Origin: BMS3Bbin11 sp034659075
GTDB lineage: Bacteria; Pseudomonadota; Gammaproteobacteria; BMS3Bbin11
Reading direction: 5' to 3'
NCBI GenBank assembly: GCA_034659075.1
Contig: JAYEGM010000026.1
Location: 1-19,484, forward strand
DNA length: 19,484 nucleotides
Shown: piece by piece, positions 14,747 through 19,484 of the stretch
How the letters are laid out: each line of letters opens with the position of its first letter
How positions within the stretch are numbered: position 1 is the first letter of the stretch
Translations under genes and position numbers: made by a program
Notes under the pieces: model-generated
What the model saw: the letters and a program-made list of their open reading frames with translations, nothing else
What the model was told of the DNA's origin: nothing
Database searches by the model: none

Positions 14747-15325
14747 TCATTTCTTCATGCTTCCAGGTTGAATAACTATTCTGGTACGTCCCGATTCGGT
14801 TTTGCTGGCGGATTCCTTGCCAGATGCAGCCGATTTAGTATCGCCGGTTTTCTTCTTGCCCGACGACTGTCCCTTGATGGTCATCTTGCTGGTTTTCATA
14901 TTGTAATAGATAATCTTACCCGTAATTACGTTTGTCCCCTGAGTGACTTTCGCTTTTTCTTTCAGCGTGACCAGGTCTTTGGCATGCTCGAGTTTCAATG
15001 TTATTCCTTCACCGTAGACCATTTCTTTATGGCCTTCCGGCAGTTGCTTGAATTTGACGGGCTTGCCGTAGGCTGTGGCCGTATCTATTTCATCACCTTT
15101 GTATATCAGGACAATTTTGTCAGCTCTTATATTCAATGTCCCCTGAGTGATGTCAACATTACCAGTCAGTACACGCTGACCCGTACGAAAATCGATGCTT
15201 GTGGTATCTGCATCGATGGCGATGGGAGCATTTTTGTCGCTGTCCAGCGCGATCGCATGATTACTGAATAAAAGGCCGGCAAGTGCCATGCAAAGGATGG
15301 CCCGGAATCGGGATAAAACATTCAT
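14747..15325 (-). CDS. lptA: Periplasmic LPS transport protein LptA
   Basis: Periplasmic bridge protein that carries LPS between the inner-membrane and outer-membrane Lpt complexes. It has 192 residues. A signal peptide is clear: basic MNVLSRFRAI, a hydrophobic core, and a likely cleavage after NHAIA. The OstA-like beta-jellyroll region shows GNVDITQGTLNIRADKIVL and GTNVITGKIIYYNMKT. The C-terminal tail of about 45 residues is lysine-, serine- and threonine-rich and probably disordered. GGAG lies 6 nt before the ATG. The gene follows lptC by 17 nt. Confidence 0.95.
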   Translation of the reverse strand: MNVLSRFRAILCMALAGLLFSNHAIALDSDKNAPIAIDADTTSIDFRTGQRVLTGNVDITQGTLNIRADKIVLIYKGDEIDTATAYGKPVKFKQLPEGHKEMVYGEGITLKLEHAKDLVTLKEKAKVTQGTNVITGKIIYYNMKTSKMTIKGQSSGKKKTGDTKSAASGKESASKTESGRTRIVIQPGSMKK

Positions 15326-15342
15326 TTGATTCTCCAGAGCAC

Positions 15343-15789
15343 TCAGGAAACCGGTTCCTTAAGTACTATATTAAGTGTATCCGTTGTTGTCACTCCACCG
15401 CTGCCCGTGCTGTCACGTCCACGGATGACGCGCACATTGCCGGTCAGTTTGACTTCGTCTCCATTGGCAGAGACCCATCCTGTCTCCGCATAGATATGCG
15501 TCGGAGCATTACCGGGTTCGTATTGTATAACATGTGGCTTATCAAGTAGGGATGTATCATCATCCGGGAAATGCACCATGCGCTCGGCTTCGAGCACATA
15601 CTGGCGATTGCCGTCAGTGTCCATGCCAACAGCAGAAAAATTTTCTATATAGTAGTCGGGGTCATGGCTTTCGGTGATGACCTGTTCTTCATTAACGGGT
15701 TCACCCAGCAAATCAGATTGCATCCAGGCTGTGATGCCGACGAGGACCATAACAACACTGAAAATAACAATGCGTTCAAGCCAGTTCAT
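15343..15789 (-). CDS. lptC: LPS export protein LptC
   Basis: Bitopic inner-membrane protein that hands LPS from LptB2FG to LptA. It is short (148 residues) and divergent, as LptC often is. One membrane helix lies at about residues 7-23 (IVIFSVVMVLVGITAW), followed by a periplasmic domain with YYIENFSAVGMDTDG, YVLEAERMVHF and EVKLTGNVRVIRG. An AGGA is 5-6 nt before the ATG. The identification rests on these features plus its place between kdsC and lptA. The 80-bp gap after kdsC contains a hairpin. Confidence 0.9.
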   Translation of the reverse strand: MNWLERIVIFSVVMVLVGITAWMQSDLLGEPVNEEQVITESHDPDYYIENFSAVGMDTDGNRQYVLEAERMVHFPDDDTSLLDKPHVIQYEPGNAPTHIYAETGWVSANGDEVKLTGNVRVIRGRDSTGSGGVTTTDTLNIVLKEPVS

Positions 15790-15835
15790 AATATCCTGTC
15801 AATGCAAAGCCCCTTAAAATTATTCACCATAGAGG

Positions 15836-15863
15836 GCGCAGAGCTTCCTTAAACAAGCTGCGC
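15836..15863 (-). other. Strong hairpin in the kdsC-lptC spacer
   Basis: On the minus strand, GCGCAGCTT pairs with AAGCTCTGCGC, giving nine base pairs with a 2-nt bulge around the loop GTTTAAGG. It begins about 6 nt after the kdsC stop. It is not followed by a U-tract, so attenuation, an RNase processing site or mRNA protection seem more likely than full termination. Confidence 0.45.
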
Positions 15864-15869
15864 ACACAT

Positions 15870-16448
15870 CTAAAATGATGTGGAATCTGTTGTTAAGAAT
15901 TGTTCCATCACCTTGCTGTATGTCCCCTGGGCATACATGATGAGCTCACAAATATCCCGTGCGGCTCCGGCTCCGCCTTCATTCCGTGTAGTCCAGTGTG
16001 CATGCTGTTTAACCAGCTTGTGTCCTTGAGGCACGGTTACGGCAAGACCGACATCAAGCATGATTGGCAGGTCAACGACATCATCGCCAACAAATGCGAC
16101 CTCATCCGATGAAAGTTCCAGTTTTTCACAAATTTCCTTATAGGCAGGGAATTTTTCCTTACGGCCCTGGTATAAATGCTTGATGTTAAGATCTCTGGCA
16201 CGGTGGGCAACGAGACTGGATTGACGTGCAGTGATGATACCCACAGCAATACCGGTTTGCTGCAGCAGATTGATACCCAGTCCGTCGCGGGAATGGAAAC
16301 TTTTTCCTTCATCGCCATTATCACTGAAATAGAGACGGCCATCAGTCAGCACCCCGTCCACATCGAACAGTACAAGTCGAATCTTCCTTGCTCGTTTGAG
16401 TACCTCGTCAGGGCTGAAGAAATCAGGTTTTAATCCTTCCGGTTTCAT
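15870..16448 (-). CDS. kdsC: 3-deoxy-D-manno-octulosonate 8-phosphate phosphatase KdsC
   Basis: HAD-superfamily phosphatase that dephosphorylates KDO-8-phosphate for LPS inner-core synthesis. It has 192 residues. The nucleophile motif LFDVDGVLTDG gives D29 and D31, motif II is the threonine in GIITARQS, and the Mg2+-binding VGDDVVDLPIM is the late motif. It has no cap domain, as expected for the C0 tetrameric class. Its ATG overlaps the kdsD stop by 4 nt, with AGGA 6 nt upstream, so the two KDO enzymes are translationally coupled. Confidence 0.96.
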   Translation of the reverse strand: MKPEGLKPDFFSPDEVLKRARKIRLVLFDVDGVLTDGRLYFSDNGDEGKSFHSRDGLGINLLQQTGIAVGIITARQSSLVAHRARDLNIKHLYQGRKEKFPAYKEICEKLELSSDEVAFVGDDVVDLPIMLDVGLAVTVPQGHKLVKQHAHWTTRNEGGAGAARDICELIMYAQGTYSKVMEQFLTTDSTSF

Positions 16449-17416
16449 AATAATCCTGCGCGTAGTAAGTCATGCATATTCAGAGCGCCCACCGGGCGGT
16501 GTTCTTTGTCTACAGCTAGCATGCTGTTGATGGAGAGGTCCTGCATCATATTGACGACCTCTGCTGCCAGTTGGTCATCTGATGTGACAGTAGGGCCGAC
16601 AGTCATCACTTCGGCTACTTTCGCTGAATAAAGATCGATCCCTTTGTTAAGTGTGCGGCGCAGGTCACCATCGGTAATAATTCCCACCAGCTTGCCATCT
16701 TCATCGATGATTCCTGTCATGCCGAGGCCCTTGCTGCTCATTTCAAGTAGAGCGGCCTGCAGGCTGTCATCGATATTGACCAGAGGGATATGGCTGCCGC
16801 TTTGCATGACATCTCTGACATACAATAACAGGCGCCGGCCCAGTGCGCCGCCGGGGTGAGAGCGGGCAAAATCATTGGCGGTGAAGTTGCGCGCCTTGAG
16901 CAGGGCCACCGCCAGGGCATCCCCCATCGCCAGTGCCGCCGTGGTACTGGCAGTCGGTGCAAGGTTAAGCGGACAGGCTTCTTTTTCCACCCCGACATCA
17001 AGGCAGTAGTCTGCCTGTTTGCACAGTGGGTTGTCTGTGGTGCCCGTCATCGAAACCAGCGGCACAGACAGGCGCCTTATCATCGGCAGGATGGCAAGTA
17101 TCTCCGGCGTATTACCAGAATTCGAGATGGCGATGACCAGGTCGTCCGGTGTAATCATGCCCAGGTCGCCATGACTGGCCTCGCCCGGATGGACAAAAAA
17201 AGAGGGCGTGCCGGTGCTGGCCAGAGTGGCGGCTATTTTGCTGCCTATGTGACCGGATTTTCCCATCCCGACCACCACCACACGGCCGGTGCAGGCAAGA
17301 ATCGCACGGCAGGCCCCGGCAAAATTCCCGGCCAGCCGGTCAGATAGCGCCGCAACAGCGTCCGCTTCGATCTGCAGAACTTTTTTGCCTTCAAGGGTTA
17401 GTTCGTCGTCAGTCAT
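16445..17416 (-). CDS. kdsD: Arabinose-5-phosphate isomerase KdsD
   Basis: Converts ribulose-5-phosphate to arabinose-5-phosphate, the first committed step to KDO. From the ATG at 17416 it has 323 residues. The N-terminal SIS domain contains VVGMGKSGHIG, HPGEASHGDLGM and ISNSGNTPE, and two CBS domains fill about residues 200-323. A TTG at 17437 is also in frame but would translate the repeat array, so I reject it. No Shine-Dalgarno precedes the ATG: the leader is the heptad array followed by CTAAAAAT. This may mean weak or structure-controlled initiation. Confidence 0.94.
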   Translation of the reverse strand: MTDDELTLEGKKVLQIEADAVAALSDRLAGNFAGACRAILACTGRVVVVGMGKSGHIGSKIAATLASTGTPSFFVHPGEASHGDLGMITPDDLVIAISNSGNTPEILAILPMIRRLSVPLVSMTGTTDNPLCKQADYCLDVGVEKEACPLNLAPTASTTAALAMGDALAVALLKARNFTANDFARSHPGGALGRRLLLYVRDVMQSGSHIPLVNIDDSLQAALLEMSSKGLGMTGIIDEDGKLVGIITDGDLRRTLNKGIDLYSAKVAEVMTVGPTVTSDDQLAAEVVNMMQDLSINSMLAVDKEHRPVGALNMHDLLRAGLL

Positions 17417-17423
17417 ATTTTTA

Positions 17424-17451
17424 GTTTCAAGTTTCAAGTTTCAAGTTTCAA
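17424..17451 (+). repeat. Perfect heptad array (GTTTCAA)x4 in the kdsD leader
   Basis: Four identical 7-bp units, followed by the partial unit GTCAACA, end 7 bp from the kdsD ATG on its upstream side. The minus-strand transcript reads CTTGAAA repeated. It faces an inverted set at 17500-17520; aligned as complements, 20 of 22 positions pair. Confidence 0.85.
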
Positions 17452-17499
17452 GTCAACAGATATAAAACCTATACCAGGTGCAAGGGTTCTTGCTTCCGG

Positions 17500-17520
17500 C
17501 TTGAAACTTGACACTTGACA
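17500..17520 (-). repeat. Inverted heptad array facing the kdsD leader array
   Basis: The plus strand reads CTTGAAA, CTTGACA, CTTGACA, immediately after the yrbG stop codon region. It is the inverted partner of 17424-17451. Between the two lies a short 5-bp hairpin, GCAAG-GGTT-CTTGC (17480-17493). Confidence 0.75.
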
Positions 17521-17525
17521 CTCAT

Positions 17526-18515
17526 TTAAATCGCCTGAACCCCGAGTATGACAAGGTAGGCTACATAAAGCGATAGTAGAAAAAATCCTGATTTGCGTGA
17601 CAGGGAAGGCTCTCCTTTATGGCTGTACAATAAAATATAGAGCAGTATGGCCATGCCAATCATCACCGGCAAATCACGGGTCAGCACGTCGGTACTGACT
17701 GCGGACGGGTGGATCATCGCGGCCAGGCCTATTACTCCCAGTGAATTAAATATGTTTGATCCCAGCACATTGCCAATAGCAATGTCATTTTCACCCTTCA
17801 GTACACTGGCAACGGAGGCGGCGATTTCCGGCAGGCTGGTGCCGATGGCGACTATAGTCAGACCGATTATCAGGTCGCTAATACCTAAAGTGGTGGCTAT
17901 TGTTGTCGCTCCCCATACCAGTATTCTGGAACTGACGACGAGTAGTATGCCGCCGGCCAGCAGCCAGAATATTGCCTTTGCTTTGGGCATGATATGATCC
18001 AGTGCCAGTTCGAACTCGAATTCGGTCTCCAGTGCGTCATCGTGAGTTCCAGGTGCGTTCCGACCTTCACGAATGCCAGTGAAAACTGTCCACGTGAGTA
18101 TGCCGAACAGGCAGGCGAATAGAATAATACCTTCAAGCATTCCAAGCTGGCCGTTTATCAGTACGAAAAAAACCAGCGCCATGGCAGCTATCATCAGCGG
18201 GTACTCGCGCTTCAGGATCGAGGATGCAATGAGCAATGGAGAAATAATGGCAGTAATGCCTAGCACCAGGCCAATATTGGCGACGTTTGAACCAATGGCA
18301 TTGCCTATAGCAAGGCTGGTATTACCGGCAAGTGCGGCAATTGCGGAAACGACCAGCTCCGGTGCAGAAGTGCCGAAGCCCACTATGGTAAGACCAACGA
18401 TGAGTGGCGAAACACCCAGATGGCGTGCGATGGCCGACGCACCATTAACGAAGCGGTCTGCACTCCATGCCAGTAATATAAAACCGATAAGTATTGCCGG
18501 AATTGCCTGTAGCAT
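17526..18515 (-). CDS. yrbG: Calcium/sodium (CaCA family) antiporter, YrbG-like
   Basis: Inner-membrane cation/H+ or cation/Na+ exchanger of 329 residues, with about ten hydrophobic helices. The two inverted alpha-repeats are visible. The first half has GFGTSAPELVVS and GNAIGSNVANIGLVLG; the second has AIGTSLPEIAAS and GNVLGSNIFNSLGVIG. A charged, cytoplasmic-looking loop (REGRNAPGTHDD, then acidic) joins them. These are the family's ion-binding motifs and keep the key acidic residues. Position directly before kdsD matches yrbG in enterics. Its true substrate is unproven. Confidence 0.93.
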   Translation of the reverse strand: MLQAIPAILIGFILLAWSADRFVNGASAIARHLGVSPLIVGLTIVGFGTSAPELVVSAIAALAGNTSLAIGNAIGSNVANIGLVLGITAIISPLLIASSILKREYPLMIAAMALVFFVLINGQLGMLEGIILFACLFGILTWTVFTGIREGRNAPGTHDDALETEFEFELALDHIMPKAKAIFWLLAGGILLVVSSRILVWGATTIATTLGISDLIIGLTIVAIGTSLPEIAASVASVLKGENDIAIGNVLGSNIFNSLGVIGLAAMIHPSAVSTDVLTRDLPVMIGMAILLYILLYSHKGEPSLSRKSGFFLLSLYVAYLVILGVQAI

Positions 18516-18572
18516 AAAGGATATAATCGTATTTTTGTTGGCGGCGCACAGCTGTCAGTGCGTGATAGCGCG

Positions 18573-18602
18573 ATTGTATCAGAGGTAGATGTAGGATGAT
18601 AA
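18573..18602 (-). promoter_or_regulatory. Predicted extended -10 promoter for yrbG
   Basis: On the minus strand, TTATCA (18597-18602; 4 of 6) is followed after 18 bp by TACAAT (18573-18578; 5 of 6), which is preceded by TG one base away as an extended -10. Transcription would start near 18566, about 50 nt before the yrbG ATG. The -35 lies in the heptad-like run. Confidence 0.5.
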
Positions 18603-18618
18603 AGGATCAGGAAGGATG
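18585..18618 (+). repeat. Degenerate heptad run reaching the start codon of the next gene
   Basis: Units GTAGAT (short), GTAGGAT, GATAAAG, GATCAGG and AAGGATG follow one another. The run supplies both the purine-rich ribosome-binding site and the ATG of the plus-strand gene, and overlaps the predicted -35 of yrbG. Confidence 0.35.
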
Positions 18619-19272
18619 AATGAAGTGTATTTAATGACCGGCAGCTTTGGTCTTGATAATGACGCCTGGCAGGCCAGGTTCTACGATGATGAACTGCCGC
18701 CAGACTGGCGTGCCGCCTACTACAGCACGCTGTTGCGCAGTGTCTATCTGCCTCGGCAGGAATGGCGCAAGGCAATAGAAAATAACTGGATAGATGAAGT
18801 GGATGAAGAATTCCGTTTTGTTCTGAACCTGCAGTCAGCCGATGACATCAGCGAACTTATCAGCCAGCAAGCAGATTTTACAGCCCGCGTAGCTGGTGTG
18901 GTGCTTGAATACAGGGACAGTAATGAAGAAAGACCGGGGAAAAATGAAATTGAAGCATTACGGAAGCTGTTCCCTGTTTGCCTGGATGCAGGACCAGTTG
19001 ATTTTAGCGAATGCGGGATAGATCAAATTTGTGACAGTTTTGGAATCTGTAGTGTCTGGTACCCGTCAGTGCAGACGAAGCCACTACCATCGGGAGACTT
19101 TCTAGTTGCACTGATTAGTGATGAAACACTGCCCATGCAAAGAGAAATAGTGTCAGAAATAGAGCAATGGATGACCGGCCAGCGCCGGGCAGGCCTGTTT
19201 AACACCAGCGAAAAAAACGCACCTGTAAACGCCCAGGAAACACGAATATTGGCCGAACTGATGGGGGTTTGA
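18616..19272 (+). CDS. DUF72-like hypothetical protein
   Basis: Uncharacterised protein of 218 residues, with no signal peptide or membrane helix. The opening pattern, G(S)xG at residues 9-12, W19, FYDDELPPDW and YY, follows the skeleton of DUF72/YecE-like TIM-barrel proteins, but it is shorter and divergent. A conserved-looking C-terminal block is GDFLVALIS and a helix ending ILAELMGV. It is divergent from yrbG. The ATG at 18616 has AAAGGA 10 nt upstream; an ATG at 18634 is a possible alternative. Codon use looks like that of its neighbours. The function is unknown, and the family assignment is a pattern judgement only. Confidence 0.7.
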   Translation: MNEVYLMTGSFGLDNDAWQARFYDDELPPDWRAAYYSTLLRSVYLPRQEWRKAIENNWIDEVDEEFRFVLNLQSADDISELISQQADFTARVAGVVLEYRDSNEERPGKNEIEALRKLFPVCLDAGPVDFSECGIDQICDSFGICSVWYPSVQTKPLPSGDFLVALISDETLPMQREIVSEIEQWMTGQRRAGLFNTSEKNAPVNAQETRILAELMGV

Positions 19273-19283
19273 TTTAAAGAATG

Positions 19284-19311
19284 TTTTACGTGTTACGTTT
19301 TAGGGTTTACG
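19284..19311 (+). repeat. Degenerate heptad array, TTTTACG type
   Basis: Four 7-bp units, TTTTACG, TGTTACG, TTTTAGG and GTTTACG, begin 11 bp after the DUF72-like gene's stop codon. They match the inverted array at 292-319 at 20 of the first 22 positions. Confidence 0.6.
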
Positions 19312-19401
19312 TTAAAAAGAAAGATAAAGGACTGAGCTTGAAGGGAGAAGAAAGCCATAGTGGTAGTCAATTAACCCCACCAACACGGGCATCAGCTTTT
19401 A

Positions 19402-19482
19402 TTACTTTTCTTTATTCGCATAATTGACGTGCTTTGGTATAGATCCGCTTATTTCACGTGGTTTTTCAAGCACCAGAAGATG
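19402..19482 (-). CDS. Possible C-terminal fragment of an unrecognised gene
   Basis: On the complement, an open frame enters from the window edge and runs 26 codons to a TAA at 19402-19404. It reads LLVLEKPREISGSIPKHV, then NYANKEK. The composition looks protein-like, but 26 codons could be chance. I do not recognise a family. If real, it converges on the DUF72-like gene. Confidence 0.3.
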   Translation of the reverse strand, partial: HLLVLEKPREISGSIPKHVNYANKEK

Positions 19483-19484
19483 TC

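Noticed and set aside
17417..17437. TTG start for kdsD that would translate the heptad repeat (KLETKN)
   Set aside because: The ATG at 17416 gives the normal family length, and residues encoded by a tandem repeat are not a credible conserved N-terminus.
17424..17520. CRISPR-like array in the yrbG-kdsD spacer
   Set aside because: Units are 7 bp in direct tandem without spacers, and no cas gene is in the window.
18522..18527. Perfect TATAAT on the plus strand at the yrbG start
   Set aside because: No recognisable -35 lies at 16-18 bp upstream, and the site is about 95 bp from the DUF72-like gene with a weak context.
19424..19450. Promoter TTGACG near the right edge
   Set aside because: No acceptable -10 occurs at 16-18 bp spacing; the nearest TATAGAT is only 8 bp away.

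Overview
The window looks like a chromosomal segment from a non-enteric gammaproteobacterium. Two conserved blocks support this. One is miaB-ybeZ-ybeY-ybeX-lnt on the plus strand. The other is the yrbG-kdsD-kdsC-lptC-lptA-lptB-rpoN-hpf-ptsN cluster on the minus strand, which in this organism continues into hprK, rapZ, an EIIA-Man-type protein, HPr and Enzyme I. HPr kinase/phosphorylase is absent from enteric bacteria but occurs in several other gamma- and betaproteobacterial lineages. I cannot name a genus.

Layout. Positions 1-89 (minus) are the 5' end of a probable hemD. Positions 90-401 are an AT-rich divergent spacer. Positions 402-5631 (plus) are tRNA thiomethylation, the YbeZ/YbeY RNA-processing pair, a CorC-like CBS protein and apolipoprotein N-acyltransferase, with overlapping or closely spaced genes throughout. 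mgtE (5733-7088, minus) converges on lnt. Positions 7223-18515 (minus) form one long run of genes: a CaCA cation antiporter, KDO synthesis, LPS export, sigma-54, hibernation factor, EIIA-Ntr, and a PTS phosphorelay (EI, HPr, EIIA-Man-like, HprK, RapZ) with no sugar permease in view. This arrangement suggests a regulatory PTS that senses carbon, nitrogen and envelope status rather than importing sugar. A divergent DUF72-like gene (18616-19272, plus) and a possible gene fragment (19402-19482, minus) close the window.

The most unusual points are these. (1) The EIIA-Man-like protein has tyrosine (Y9) where the phosphoacceptor histidine belongs, and a histidine (H74) in the neighbouring active-site loop in place of the usual proline. 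(2) Many spacers carry degenerate 7-bp tandem arrays of three spellings: GTTTCAA, TTTTACG and GATNNNN. Two of the spacers hold arrays as facing inverted copies, and one array fills the leader of kdsD, where no Shine-Dalgarno is visible. (3) A perfect 8-bp inverted repeat overlaps the predicted -10 and start site of an rpoN promoter. No prophage, IS, CRISPR array, tRNA or rRNA was seen.
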